DNA from: Xanthobacter dioxanivorans
Lineage (GTDB): Bacteria; Pseudomonadota; Alphaproteobacteria; Rhizobiales; Xanthobacteraceae
DNA length: 64,000 bases
Direction of reading: 5' to 3'
Assembly: GCF_016807805.1 (NCBI RefSeq)
Contig: NZ_CP063362.1
Location: 558,001-622,000, forward strand
Positions 44,462 to 56,245 of the stretch are shown one piece after another. Numbering within the stretch: position 1 is the stretch's first letter; each line of letters opens with the position of its first letter. The translations under genes were made by a program, and so were the position numbers. The notes beneath the pieces were generated by a model. It had not been told where the DNA came from, did not search any database, and saw nothing but the letters and a program-made list of their open reading frames with translations.

Positions 44462-45462
44462 CGTCCTGTCTCCAGCATGATCTTGCCCAGATGCGCGCTC
44501 GATTCCATGAGCGCATGGGCTTCGCGCGCCTGCTCCAGCGGGAAGGTGGCGTGGATGAAGGGCTTCACCAGCCCGGCGTCCAGCAGCGGCCACACGTCGC
44601 GCCGCAGGGCGTCCGCGATCTCCTTCTTCAGCGCAACCGGGCGCGCGCGCAGCGTCGAGCCGGTGAAGGTCAGGCGCTTCAGCATCACCGGCATGAGGTC
44701 GATGGTCACCTCGCTCGGCTGGAGGAAGGCGATCTGCACGAGCCGCCCCTCCACCGCCAGCGCCTTGAGGTTCCGCGCCACGTAGGGACCGCCCACCATG
44801 TCGAGGATTTCCTCCACGCCCCGGCCACCCGTGAGCGCCTTCACTTCCTCGACGAAATCACTGGCGCGATAGTCGATGGCGGCGTCGGCGCCGAGCTTCA
44901 GGCAGAAGTCGCATTTCTCCGGCGAGCCGGCGGTGGCGATCACACGGGCCCCGGCGTGATGGGCAAGCTGGATGGCGGTGGAGCCGATGCCGCTCGATCC
45001 GCCATGGATGAGGATGGTCTCCCCCGCCTTCAGCCGGCCCCGGGTGAAGACGTTGTCATAGACGGTGTAGTAATTCTCCGGCAGCCCGGCCGCTTCCAGC
45101 AGGGACAACGGATTGGGAATCGGCAGGCAGAGGGGCGCCTCGGCCACGCAATACTCGGCATAGCCCCCGGAAATCACCAGGGCGCAGACCTCGTCGCCGA
45201 TCGCCAGCGTGTCGACCCCGGCGCCGAGCGCCACCACGCGGCCGGCGATCTCGAGGCCGGGCACGTCGGTGGCGCCGGGCGGCGGGGGATAGTTGCCGGC
45301 GCGCTGCAGGCAGTCCGGCCGGTTCACGCCGGCGGCCGCCACTTCCACCAGAACCTGCCCCGCACCCGGCGCCGGCACCGGGGCGGTCTCGACCGCCACG
45401 ACCTCGGGGCCCCCGGCCCCCTGGAAACGGACCTGGCGCATCGTCTTTGGAATTTCGGCCAC
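44458..45462 (-). CDS. NAD(P)H:quinone oxidoreductase, zeta-crystallin/PIG3-like
   Basis: A 334-residue medium-chain dehydrogenase/reductase without zinc ligands. NAD(P)-binding IHGGSSGIGSTAIQLA lies near residues 145-160 and GVNRPDCLQRAG is in the N-terminal part. A GTG start at 45462 is preferred because it follows GGGAGGATCAAC; the ATG 21 bp downstream is an alternative. It probably reduces a quinone or enone. It is the first gene of the minus-strand run and divergent from the binding-protein gene. Confidence 0.87.
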   Translation of the reverse strand: MAEIPKTMRQVRFQGAGGPEVVAVETAPVPAPGAGQVLVEVAAAGVNRPDCLQRAGNYPPPPGATDVPGLEIAGRVVALGAGVDTLAIGDEVCALVISGGYAEYCVAEAPLCLPIPNPLSLLEAAGLPENYYTVYDNVFTRGRLKAGETILIHGGSSGIGSTAIQLAHHAGARVIATAGSPEKCDFCLKLGADAAIDYRASDFVEEVKALTGGRGVEEILDMVGGPYVARNLKALAVEGRLVQIAFLQPSEVTIDLMPVMLKRLTFTGSTLRARPVALKKEIADALRRDVWPLLDAGLVKPFIHATFPLEQAREAHALMESSAHLGKIMLETGR

Positions 45463-45564
45463 GTTGATCCTCCCTCGCGGCGTTGAACGACGAGCATCGC
45501 CCATTCTGCGATGCCCTGTCCCGCCGGCGCACATTTGATGCGTGGAAGGCTACATAAGTCCCAC

Positions 45565-45662
45565 TTGTCAGGCAACTTGGTTACCTGCATTATCCCGCCC
45601 GTTCGTGGGCTGGCCAAGCCGGCGGCGGACCGAACGGGCACACAATAATCTTGCCTGGACAA
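45565..45662. promoter_or_regulatory. Candidate operator region with inverted repeats between two divergent operons
   Basis: The gap between the quinone oxidoreductase and the binding-protein gene contains TTGTCAGGCAA (45565) and its near inverted copy TTGCCTGGACAA (45651), bracketing a perfect 9-bp inverted repeat GCCCGTTCG/CGAACGGGC (45597-45605 and 45631-45639). The GntR protein is a plausible binder; not proven. Confidence 0.5.
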
Positions 45663-45711
45663 CGGGTTATGAACGCCGGCGCCAACGCGGTGTCGGGTGA
45701 GGGAGGAAAGA

Positions 45712-46938
45712 ATGAAAGGTTTCGCGCGGGCAGCGCTCGCTGCCGCATTGCTCATCGGCGCGTCTCCCCTGGCGGGACCCGCGGCGGCGCAGGGCACCGT
45801 CAAGTTCGGCGCCCTCTACCCCTTCTCCGGCGGCCTCGCCCTTCTCGGCGACGAGAGCTTCCGCGGCTTCGAGCTGGCGGTGGAGGAGCGTAACGCCGCC
45901 GGCGGCATCGACGGCAAGAAGATCGAGTTCATCAAGGGCGATGCGGTGGACCCGAACCAGGCGGTCGGCGAAGCCCGACGCCTGACCTCCGTGGACAAGG
46001 TCTCGGCCATCTTCGGCACCTATTCCTCCTCGCTCTCGCTGGCGGCGACACAGGTGACCGAGCTTGCGAACATTCCCTATTTCGAGCTCGGTGCCATTTC
46101 CGATCCCATCACCGAGCGCGGCTTCAAATACGTGTTCCGCACCAATGCCACGGCCCGCGACTTCGCCAACCGCATGGTGGATTCGGTGATCGAGGCCATC
46201 GCCCCGGCGCTCGGCGCCAAGCCCGGCGACCTCAAGATCGGCATCATCCACGAGGATTCCCTCTACGGGCAGACCGTCTCCGGCTTCCAGAAGGCCCGCG
46301 CCAAGGAAAAGGGCCTCAACGTGGTTGAGGTGCTGCCCTATTCCGCCAAGTCGGTGGATCTCACCCCGGTCATCCTGCGCCTGAAGTCGGCGGGCGCCGA
46401 CGTGGTGCTGCAGACCTCCTACCAGAACGACACCGTGCTGTTCTTCCGCCAGATGAAGGACCAGGGCTACAAGCCCAAGGCGGTGATGGGCGCCGGCGGC
46501 GGCTATTCCACCCGCGACACCATGATGGCGGTGGGCGCGGAGAACATGGAAGGCGCCCTCGACGTGGACTTCACCCAGTACAACACGAACCCCAAGGCCG
46601 CCCCCGGCATCGAAGAATTCGTGAAGATGTACAAGGCGAAATACGGCATCGACCCGCGCTCCGGCCACTCGCTGGCGAACTACATGGGCGCCCGGGTGTT
46701 CTTCGACGCCATCGCGGCCGCCAAGAGCACGGATGCCGACAAGGTCCGCGCCGCCGTGATGAAGGTGGACATCCCGATCGGCCAGACCGCCACGGGCTGG
46801 GGCGCCAAGTTCTCCGAGCAGGGCCAGAACACCCGAGCCACCCCCTTCCTGATGCAGTGGCAGGGCGGCAACCTCGTCACCGTGTTCCCCGAGGCCGCCG
46901 CGGTGGCCAAGATGAAGGTCGGCATCGGCGCCAACTGA
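45712..46938 (+). CDS. ABC transporter substrate-binding protein, Liv type
   Basis: A 408-residue periplasmic binding protein. The signal peptide (residues 1-24, AALLIGASPLAGPAAAQ) follows GGGAGGAAAG; the mature part starts TVKFGALYPFSGGLALLG. Residues IFGTYSSSLSLAATQVTEL and the hinge regions fit the Liv family. It opens the plus-strand transporter operon; the ligand is unknown. Confidence 0.92.
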   Translation: MKGFARAALAAALLIGASPLAGPAAAQGTVKFGALYPFSGGLALLGDESFRGFELAVEERNAAGGIDGKKIEFIKGDAVDPNQAVGEARRLTSVDKVSAIFGTYSSSLSLAATQVTELANIPYFELGAISDPITERGFKYVFRTNATARDFANRMVDSVIEAIAPALGAKPGDLKIGIIHEDSLYGQTVSGFQKARAKEKGLNVVEVLPYSAKSVDLTPVILRLKSAGADVVLQTSYQNDTVLFFRQMKDQGYKPKAVMGAGGGYSTRDTMMAVGAENMEGALDVDFTQYNTNPKAAPGIEEFVKMYKAKYGIDPRSGHSLANYMGARVFFDAIAAAKSTDADKVRAAVMKVDIPIGQTATGWGAKFSEQGQNTRATPFLMQWQGGNLVTVFPEAAAVAKMKVGIGAN

Positions 46939-46972
46939 GCGGGAAAGGCTCGGCGCCTTTCTCAGGAACGCT

Positions 46973-47080
46973 CATGCCCCGGCTTGTCCGGGGCATCCAC
47001 CCCGGCGCTCGTGCGGTGCATGAGGCCTGAAAACCGGCCCGGGCGCACGGTGGATCCCCCGGACAAGCCGGGGGATGACG
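46973..47080. repeat. Intergenic palindromic (REP-like) repeat
   Basis: An inverted pair with cores ATGCCCCGGCTTGTCCGGGG and GGATCCCCCGGACAAGCCGG, resembling the CCCGG-ACAAG-CCGGG intergenic palindromes common in Hyphomicrobiales. It sits between the binding-protein and LivH genes and could stabilise the upstream mRNA or reduce downstream expression. Confidence 0.6.
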
Positions 47081-47200
47081 AGCGGTCCTTGTCCTGCCCT
47101 TTCCGCGCCGTTTCCGCGCACGCGAGACAGAGAACGACAACCTGCCGGTTGCCAACCGAACGGCACGCCTCAAACCACCTGCGCACTGGAGCCAAGCGCG

Positions 47201-48073
47201 ATGGACGTTCTTATTCAGCTGGTGCTCAACGGCATCCTGCTCGGCAGCATGTATGCCATCATCAGCGTCGGCCTCACCCTCATCTTCGGCATCGTCCGGG
47301 TGGTGAACTTCGCCCATGGCGAGTTCCTGATGGTGGGCATGTATGCGGCCTATCTCCTGGCCGCGAAGTTCGGCCTGCATCCCTATGCGTCCGCCATTCC
47401 GGTCGTGCTGCTGCTGTTCGCCCTCGGGGCCCTGGTCCAGCGCTTTCTCATCCAGCCGCTGCTTGGCGCCGAAGAGCACATTCAGATCTTCGCCACGGTG
47501 GGCCTGTCCACCGCGCTCGTGAACCTCGCGCTGCTGCTGTTCGGGGCCGACCTTTATTCGGTGCCCCCGTCCACGGTGCAGGGCTCCGTGATGGTCGCCG
47601 GCTACTCGCTGGTGAAGGGGCAGATCGTCATGTTCGTCTGCGCCCTCGCGCTGGTGGCCGGCCTGCACCTGTTCATGCAGTCCACCGCGCTCGGCCGCGC
47701 CATCCGCGCCACGGCGCAGAACCGCAACGCCGCGCTGCTGATGGGCGTGAAGGTGGACAAGATCTACGTCATCGCCTTCGGCATGGGCGCGGCCTGCGTG
47801 GGCCTTGCCAGCGCGCTGGTCATGCCGCTCTATCCGGTGACGCCCACCATCGGCACCTATTTCGTGCTCACCGCCTTCGTGGTGGTGGTTCTGGGCGGCA
47901 TGCGCTCCATGTACGGCGCCTTCTTCGGTGCGATGATCATCGGCCTCGTGGACAGTCTTTCCGGCTACTACATCGCGCCCGACCTGAAAGAGGTCGTGTA
48001 TTTCGCGCTCTTCCTCCTGATCCTCATCTTCAAGCCGACCGGCCTGTTCGGCCTTGGTCGCGGCACGGAGTGA
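47201..48073 (+). CDS. livH: Branched-chain amino acid-type ABC transporter permease (LivH family)
   Basis: A 290-residue LivH permease. NGILLGSMYAIISVGLTLIF at the N-terminus and VVVLGGMRSMYGAFFGAMI at the C-terminus match the family. The ATG at 47201 follows CTGGAGCCAAG. It starts the membrane part of the transporter whose partner LivM and ATPase are fused in the next gene, 4 bp downstream. Confidence 0.92.
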   Translation: MDVLIQLVLNGILLGSMYAIISVGLTLIFGIVRVVNFAHGEFLMVGMYAAYLLAAKFGLHPYASAIPVVLLLFALGALVQRFLIQPLLGAEEHIQIFATVGLSTALVNLALLLFGADLYSVPPSTVQGSVMVAGYSLVKGQIVMFVCALALVAGLHLFMQSTALGRAIRATAQNRNAALLMGVKVDKIYVIAFGMGAACVGLASALVMPLYPVTPTIGTYFVLTAFVVVVLGGMRSMYGAFFGAMIIGLVDSLSGYYIAPDLKEVVYFALFLLILIFKPTGLFGLGRGTE

Positions 48074-48077
48074 TCCG

Positions 48078-50616
<2,539 letters not shown>

Positions 50617-50634
50617 ACGATCCGGACCCGCCCC

Positions 50635-51480
50635 ATGAACGACGTTTCGAACGCCCTCCCCCCCGGCCGCGAGATCTCGGGCCTGACCCGCGTCTTCGGC
50701 ATTCTCGCGGATCCCATCCATCACGTGAAGACGCCGCAAATGCTCAACGCGCTGATGGCGCGCGAGGGGCGCGACGGGGTGATGGTTCCCTTCCAGGTCT
50801 CCTCCGAGGATCTCCCCACCCTGGTCGCCGGCCTGAAGCGCATGAAGAGCCTCGGCGGCTTCGTGGTGACCGTGCCGCACAAGACCGCCATCGTGGACCT
50901 GTGCGACGAAGTCTCCGACAGCGCCCGGCGCATCGGAGCGGTCAATACCGTGCGCCGCGAGGCGGACGGGCGCCTGGTGGGCGAGATGCTGGACGGCAAG
51001 GGCTTCGTCGGCGGCCTCGTCGCCGCCGGCATCGATCCGAAGGGCAGGAGCGCCTATCTCGCCGGCGCCGGTGGGGCGGCGAACGCCATCGCTTTCGCGC
51101 TGGTGGAGCGCGGCGTGTCCCGCCTCACGCTCGCCAACCGCACCCGGGCCAAGGCGGAGGACCTCGCCCAGCGCCTCGCGGAGGCCTACCCGGCAGCGGC
51201 GGTGGAGATCGGCACCAGCGATCCCTCCGGCCACGACATCGTGGTCAACGGCACCTCCCTCGGCCTGAAGGACGGGGACCCCCTGCCCCTCGACGCTTCC
51301 CGCCTGTCCCCCGGGCAGATCGTCGCCGAGGTGATCATGCAGCCGGAGGAGACCGCCATCCTCGCCGCGGCGAAGGCGGCGGGCTGCCGCACCCATCCCG
51401 GCAAGCCCATGCTCGCCTGCCAGCTCGACCTCATGGCCGACTTCCTCGGCATGCGAGCCCTCCCGGAGGCGGTCCGATGA
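50635..51480 (+). CDS. Shikimate dehydrogenase-family (AroE-like) oxidoreductase
   Basis: A 281-residue AroE-fold enzyme with nucleotide-binding GAGGAA (144-149), catalytic Lys83 in VTVPHKT, Asn104 in GAVNT and Asp120 in LDGKGF. The shikimate-contacting Ser-X-Ser of AroE (HSKSP in E. coli) reads HVKTP here at 30-34, so both serines are replaced. Together with its position in a transporter/dehydrogenase operon, this suggests a catabolic dehydrogenase for a related polyol, not biosynthetic AroE. It starts 18 bp after livF; the next SDR overlaps by ATGA. Confidence 0.85.
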   Translation: MNDVSNALPPGREISGLTRVFGILADPIHHVKTPQMLNALMAREGRDGVMVPFQVSSEDLPTLVAGLKRMKSLGGFVVTVPHKTAIVDLCDEVSDSARRIGAVNTVRREADGRLVGEMLDGKGFVGGLVAAGIDPKGRSAYLAGAGGAANAIAFALVERGVSRLTLANRTRAKAEDLAQRLAEAYPAAAVEIGTSDPSGHDIVVNGTSLGLKDGDPLPLDASRLSPGQIVAEVIMQPEETAILAAAKAAGCRTHPGKPMLACQLDLMADFLGMRALPEAVR

Positions 51481-52241
51481 GCGACGAGAAGACCGGAGCC
51501 CTCGCGGGCCGCTGCGCCCTCGTCACCGGCGGCGCCGCCGGCCTCGGCCTCGCGGTGGCGCGGGCGTTCCGGGCGGAAGGCGCATCCATCGTCCTGCTCG
51601 ACCTCGATCCCGGCGCCGCGGCGCGTGCGCAGGAGCTGGGCGAAGCCATCGCGGTGAAGGGCTCGGTAACGAAGAAGGCCGACATCGTCGCCGCCTTCGA
51701 CGCCGCCGAGGCCCGCTTCGGGCCGGTGGACATCTGCCTTGCCAATGCCGGCGTGTCGCAGAACGCGCCCACCCTCTCGGTGACCGAGGAGGAGTGGGAG
51801 CGCGTCATCTCCATCAACCTCACCGGCACCTTCCTGACGGCGCAGGAGGCCGGGCGGCGCATGATCGCCCAGGGCGGCGGCTCTCTCCTGCTCATGTCCT
51901 CCATGTACGGCATCGTCGCCGCGCCCGAGCGTATCGGCTACTGCGCCTCCAAGGCCGCGGTCTCCATGATGGCGAAGGCGCTGTCGAGCGAATGGGCGCG
52001 CGACAAGGTACGGGTGAACGCCATCGCGCCAGGCTATGTGCGCACCGCCCTCCTCGATGACCTCGCCGCCCGCGGGCGGGTGGACCTCGACCGCCTGAGG
52101 CAGCGCACCCCCATGGGCCGGCTGATCGAGGTGGACGAGGTGGCGCGCATGGCGGTCTTCCTCGCCTCCGACGCCGCGAGCGCGGTGACGGGGCAGGTTG
52201 TGGCGGTGGACGGCGGCTGGACGGCGTACGGATATCTGTGA
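51477..52241 (+). CDS. Short-chain dehydrogenase/reductase
   Basis: A 254-residue classical SDR: TGGAAGLG (residues 17-24), NAG in LANAGVSQ, catalytic serine in LMSSMYG, YCASK (about 158-162), VTGQVVAVDGGW at the C-terminus. The start overlaps the AroE-like stop by ATGA, so the two are translated together and probably catalyse neighbouring steps. Confidence 0.92.
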   Translation: MSDEKTGALAGRCALVTGGAAGLGLAVARAFRAEGASIVLLDLDPGAAARAQELGEAIAVKGSVTKKADIVAAFDAAEARFGPVDICLANAGVSQNAPTLSVTEEEWERVISINLTGTFLTAQEAGRRMIAQGGGSLLLMSSMYGIVAAPERIGYCASKAAVSMMAKALSSEWARDKVRVNAIAPGYVRTALLDDLAARGRVDLDRLRQRTPMGRLIEVDEVARMAVFLASDAASAVTGQVVAVDGGWTAYGYL

Positions 52242-52296
52242 CGGGGCGTTGATTCGCCCGTCCCTGTCCCGCCTCCCATCGTTCGAGGGCAACCTC

Positions 52297-53685
52297 ATGA
52301 CCGCCGAACTCATCGCCCGCCTTGCCGCCATCCTCGGCCCCTCCGGCCTCGTCACCGACGCGGCCGACATGGCCGCCTACGCCATCGACTGGCGCCGCCT
52401 CTTTCCCGGCCGCCCGCTGTGCATCGCCCGCCCCGCCTCCACCGCCGAGGTGGTTGCGGTCGTGAAGGCCTGCCACGCGGCCGGCGCCGCCATCGTCCCG
52501 CAGGGCGGCAATACCGGCCTAGCCGGCGGCGCGGTGCCGGACGCCTCGGGCGCGCAGGTGGTGCTGTCGCTCCAGCGCATGAACAAGGTGCGCGACGTGG
52601 ACCCGGTCGGGCTGACGATCGCAGCCGATGCCGGCTGCATCCTCAAGGTGGCGCAGGACGCCGCCGCCGACATGGGGCGCCTGCTGCCCATCAGCCTCGC
52701 GGCGGAAGGCTCCGCCACGGTGGGCGGCGTCGTCTCCACCAATGCCGGCGGCGTCAACGTGGTGCGCTACGGCATGGCCCGCGCGCTGGTGCTGGGACTG
52801 GAGGTGGTGCTGGCCGACGGCACGGTGGTCGACCTCAACCGCCGCCTGCGCAAGGACAATGCGGGCTACGACCTCAAGCAGCTGTTCATCGGCACCGAAG
52901 GCACGCTCGGCATCGTCACCGGCGCGGTGCTGCGCCTCGTGCCGCGTCCGAGGCACACGGTGACGGCCCTGCTTTCCGTGCCGAGCCCCAAGGCCGCGCT
53001 CGACCTGCTGGCGCTGGCGCAGGACGAACTGGGCGACACCCTCTCCGCCTTCGAGCTGATGAGCGGCTATTCCTTCGACCTGCTGCGGCGACACCTCGAC
53101 CTCACCCCGCCCATCGCCGCGGGCGACTGGTTCGTGCTGTTGGAGGCCGGCGCCAGCCTGTCGGGCCTGCGCGAGGCGGCGGAGACGGCGCTGGCGGCGG
53201 CGCTGGAGAACGGCACGGCGCTGGACGGCGTCGTCGCCGAGACCGGGGCCCAGGCCGCCCAGCTCTGGGCCCTGCGCGAGCACATCACCGACGGCGAGGC
53301 GCGGGAGGGCAAGAGCATGAAGCACGACGTCTCCGTGCCCATCGCCGACGTGCCCGCCTTCCTCGCCGCCGCCGACATCGCCATCGCGCAGGGGGCGCCG
53401 GGGGCGAAGGTGAATGCCTTCGGCCATCTCGGCGACGGCAATATCCACTACAACGTCATCCTCGGCGCGGGCCATGACGGGGCGGCCATCAACGCCCTCG
53501 TGCACGATGTGGTGGCGCGCTTTTCCGGCTCCATCTCGGCCGAGCACGGCATCGGCCAGTATCGCGTGGACGAGCTGGTGCGCCGGCGCGCGCCCGGCGA
53601 GATCGCCCTCGCCCTCGCGCTCAAGCACGCGCTCGATCCCGACAATCGCCTCAACCCGGGAAAGGTCCTGCCCGCGCCCGGCTGA
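52297..53685 (+). CDS. FAD-linked D-2-hydroxyacid dehydrogenase (GlcD/DLD family)
   Basis: A 462-residue PCMH-type flavoprotein. FAD-binding PQGGNTGLAGGAVPD is near residues 68-82, NAGGVNVVRYGMARAL near 148, and the C-terminal SAEHGIGQYRVDEL near 415 is typical of D-lactate, D-2-hydroxyglutarate and glycolate-type dehydrogenases. It would oxidise a 2-hydroxyacid to the keto acid. The ATG at 52297 is used; the frame is open further upstream but overlaps the SDR gene. It belongs to the plus-strand operon. Confidence 0.9.
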   Translation: MTAELIARLAAILGPSGLVTDAADMAAYAIDWRRLFPGRPLCIARPASTAEVVAVVKACHAAGAAIVPQGGNTGLAGGAVPDASGAQVVLSLQRMNKVRDVDPVGLTIAADAGCILKVAQDAAADMGRLLPISLAAEGSATVGGVVSTNAGGVNVVRYGMARALVLGLEVVLADGTVVDLNRRLRKDNAGYDLKQLFIGTEGTLGIVTGAVLRLVPRPRHTVTALLSVPSPKAALDLLALAQDELGDTLSAFELMSGYSFDLLRRHLDLTPPIAAGDWFVLLEAGASLSGLREAAETALAAALENGTALDGVVAETGAQAAQLWALREHITDGEAREGKSMKHDVSVPIADVPAFLAAADIAIAQGAPGAKVNAFGHLGDGNIHYNVILGAGHDGAAINALVHDVVARFSGSISAEHGIGQYRVDELVRRRAPGEIALALALKHALDPDNRLNPGKVLPAPG

Positions 53686-53726
53686 GGCCGCGACGCAGGG
53701 GCCGGATGCTTTGCAGGAACAAGACC

Positions 53727-55328
53727 ATGGACAGTTTCGACTACATCGTCGTGGGTGGCGGAACCGCCGGCTCGATCCTCGCCGCCCGGCTCAGCGAGGA
53801 TCCGCGCCGCACGGTGCTGCTGCTGGAGGCGGGCGGCACGGACAGGGGCTTCTGGGTGCCCATTCCCGCCGGCTTCTCCAAGCTGCTCTCCGGCGGCGCC
53901 TTCAACTGGCGGTTCAACACCGAGCCGGAAGAAAGCACCTATCAGCGGCCCATCGTGGTGCCGCGGGGCAAGGGGCTCGGCGGCTCCACCCTCATCAACG
54001 GCATGATCTTCGTGCGCGGCCAGTCCCAGGATTACGACGGCTGGGCCCAGATGGGCGCCACCGGGTGGGGGTGGGACGACGTATTGCCCTATTTCAGGAA
54101 GCTGGAGACCTTCGAGGCCGCCGACGCCGACACCTCGGTGCGCGGCACCTCCGGTCCCATCAACATCGTCCGCGTCGGCGAGCGCCCGGCATTGTCGAAG
54201 GCGTTCCTGGATGCGGCGGAGCAGGCGGGCTACGCCCGCAACCCCGACTATAACGGGAAGGATCAGGAAGGCTTCGGCTATTATCAGGTGAACCAGAAGA
54301 ACGGGCGCCGCTGGACCGTCGTCGACGGCTATCTGCGCCCGGCCTTGTCGCGCCCCAACCTCAAGGTGGTGACGCACGCCCAGGCCCTGTGCCTCGCGCT
54401 CGACGGCCGGCGCGTGACCGGCATCACCTACCGCAAGGGGGGGCAGGACATCCTGGCGACGGCCAGGGGCGAGGTGTTGCTGGCCGCCGGCGCGGTGCAG
54501 TCGCCGCAGCTTCTGGAGCTGTCGGGTATCGGCCATCCGCAGACGCTGAAGTCCGCCGGCATTCCCCTCGTCCACGCTTTGCCGGGGGTGGGGAACAATT
54601 ACCGCGACCACTTCGCCACCCGCATGAACTGGCGGGTGAAGGAGCCCGTCACCCTCAACGAGCAGACGCGCGGCCTCGCCCTCGCCAAGGCCGTGGCGCA
54701 GTATTTCCTCACACGCACGGGGATTCTCACGCTGGGCACCGGGCTCGCCCATGGCTTCGTGAAGACGCGGCCGGAGCTGGCGGGTCCGGACGTGCAATAT
54801 TTCTTCATGCACGCGAGCTATGCCAACGCTGCCGACCGGGCGCTGGACCATCTGCCGGGCATGACCATCGGCGTCGCCCAGCTCCGGCCGCAGTCCATCG
54901 GCTCGATCCATGTGAAGTCGGCCGACCCGTTCGAGCCCCCGGCCATCCGCCCCAATTTCCTCGCCGTGCCGGAGGACCGGGATTGTCTGGTGGAGGGCAT
55001 GAAGATCGCCCGCCGCATCGTGGACCAGAAGGCCATGGACCCCTACCGGGCGTTCGAGATGAATCCCGGCCCGCAGACGCAGAGCGACGCCGACTGGCTC
55101 GAATTCGCCCGCCGCACCGGGCAGACCATCTACCACCCCGTGGGCACCTGCAGCATGGGCACCGGGCCACAGGCGGTGGTGGATCCGAAGCTGCGCGTGG
55201 TCGGGCTCGACGGCATCCGGGTCGTGGACGCCTCGGTGATGCCCACCATCGTCTCTGCCAACACGGCGGCGGCGGTGATGATGATCGCCGAAAAGGCGGC
55301 CGACCTGATCAAGGCGGAGGCCCGCTGA
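53727..55328 (+). CDS. GMC-family oxidoreductase (choline dehydrogenase-like)
   Basis: A 533-residue FAD-dependent alcohol dehydrogenase/oxidase. The N-terminal VGGGTAGSILAARLSED is the Rossmann loop, RGKGLGGSTLINGMI is GMC signature 1, and the catalytic-histidine region YHPVGTCSMG lies near residue 475. NTAAAVMMIAEKAADLI closes the family C-terminus. It oxidises a primary or secondary alcohol. Start at 53727 after AGGAAC. It is the last gene of the operon. Confidence 0.92.
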   Translation: MDSFDYIVVGGGTAGSILAARLSEDPRRTVLLLEAGGTDRGFWVPIPAGFSKLLSGGAFNWRFNTEPEESTYQRPIVVPRGKGLGGSTLINGMIFVRGQSQDYDGWAQMGATGWGWDDVLPYFRKLETFEAADADTSVRGTSGPINIVRVGERPALSKAFLDAAEQAGYARNPDYNGKDQEGFGYYQVNQKNGRRWTVVDGYLRPALSRPNLKVVTHAQALCLALDGRRVTGITYRKGGQDILATARGEVLLAAGAVQSPQLLELSGIGHPQTLKSAGIPLVHALPGVGNNYRDHFATRMNWRVKEPVTLNEQTRGLALAKAVAQYFLTRTGILTLGTGLAHGFVKTRPELAGPDVQYFFMHASYANAADRALDHLPGMTIGVAQLRPQSIGSIHVKSADPFEPPAIRPNFLAVPEDRDCLVEGMKIARRIVDQKAMDPYRAFEMNPGPQTQSDADWLEFARRTGQTIYHPVGTCSMGTGPQAVVDPKLRVVGLDGIRVVDASVMPTIVSANTAAAVMMIAEKAADLIKAEAR

Positions 55329-55403
55329 GGGAGCCGGAGTCATCCACAGGAAAGGGCTGGCGCCGGGTGGGCATCGTCCCTACATTGGGGATGCGGGGCT
55401 GCG

Positions 55404-55555
55404 GGGCACGTTAGGAGACAATTCCCCGGGGCCTTATCGATCCTTAAGGGAGCTGTCCCTGACCTTGCCTCCGGGCTTGGACATATGGCGCCCACCTACG
55501 CTGTAGGTTTCCCGGGATCGACCTCCGACGACTTCTGTGGCTCCGCACGTCGTCA
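55404..55555 (+). ncRNA. ssrS: 6S RNA (SsrS), predicted
   Basis: A GC-rich, structured stretch directly before the 5-formyltetrahydrofolate cyclo-ligase gene, the conserved position of 6S RNA. It contains GGGAGCTGTCCCTGACC, a TTGGACATATGGC segment and a hairpin ACCTAC-GCT-GTAGGT enclosed by complementary CCGGG/CCCGG. The 5' and 3' ends are approximate. 6S RNA binds the housekeeping RNA polymerase holoenzyme. Confidence 0.72.
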
Positions 55556-55573
55556 CACATTCTATGCCCTTCC

Positions 55574-56191
55574 ATGGACATTGCCGCCGAAAAGAAACGC
55601 CTGCGCGCTTTGGCGCTGGGCCGCCGTGCCGGCATGGGCGCTGGCGTGCGCGAAGCGGCCTCCCGCGTCGCCGCCGGCCATGCCCTCGCCGCGCTGGGAC
55701 CCGTGGCCGGGCGCACCGTGGCGGCATTCGCCCCCTTCCGCGACGAGATCGACACCGCTCCCCTGACCACCGCCCTGCGCCGGGCCGGAGCCCGCCTTGC
55801 CCTGCCGGTGATCGTCGGCCGCGGGCACCCCCTCATCTTCCGCCTCTGGGACGCGGCCGCGTCCCTCACCCCTGCCGGCGCCTACGGCATCCCGGAACCG
55901 GGGCCGGAGGCGCCCGAGGTGATCCCGGACGTGGTGCTGGTACCGCTCGCAGCCTTCGACCGGCGCGGCTACCGCATCGGCTACGGCGCCGGCTTCTACG
56001 ACCGCACCCTGCATCTTTTGCGGCAAAATAATACCATACTTACCCTTGGCTTCGCCTTCGCGTGCCAGGAAGTGGAGGCGGTGCCCGTCGAGAGCCATGA
56101 CGAGGCGGTGGACATGATGATAACGGAAAGCGCGGCGCTCGCCTGCGCGCGACCGCGCGGGGGGCGCTCCGGTCAGACTGAGTCCCACTGA
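55574..56191 (+). CDS. ygfA: 5-formyltetrahydrofolate cyclo-ligase
   Basis: A 205-residue protein. The family pattern of KKRLRALALGRRAG at the N-terminus and RIGYGAGFYDRTL at about residues 134-146 marks the MTHFS fold. It converts 5-formyl-THF to 5,10-methenyl-THF with ATP. Position after 6S RNA agrees with widespread bacterial synteny. The C-terminal 20 residues are less conserved. Confidence 0.92.
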   Translation: MDIAAEKKRLRALALGRRAGMGAGVREAASRVAAGHALAALGPVAGRTVAAFAPFRDEIDTAPLTTALRRAGARLALPVIVGRGHPLIFRLWDAAASLTPAGAYGIPEPGPEAPEVIPDVVLVPLAAFDRRGYRIGYGAGFYDRTLHLLRQNNTILTLGFAFACQEVEAVPVESHDEAVDMMITESAALACARPRGGRSGQTESH

Positions 56192-56245
56192 CCGGGTCCA
56201 CTCCGCCGGGGCATGCCCCGTTTTGCAGCTCGAACGGATGTCCGG

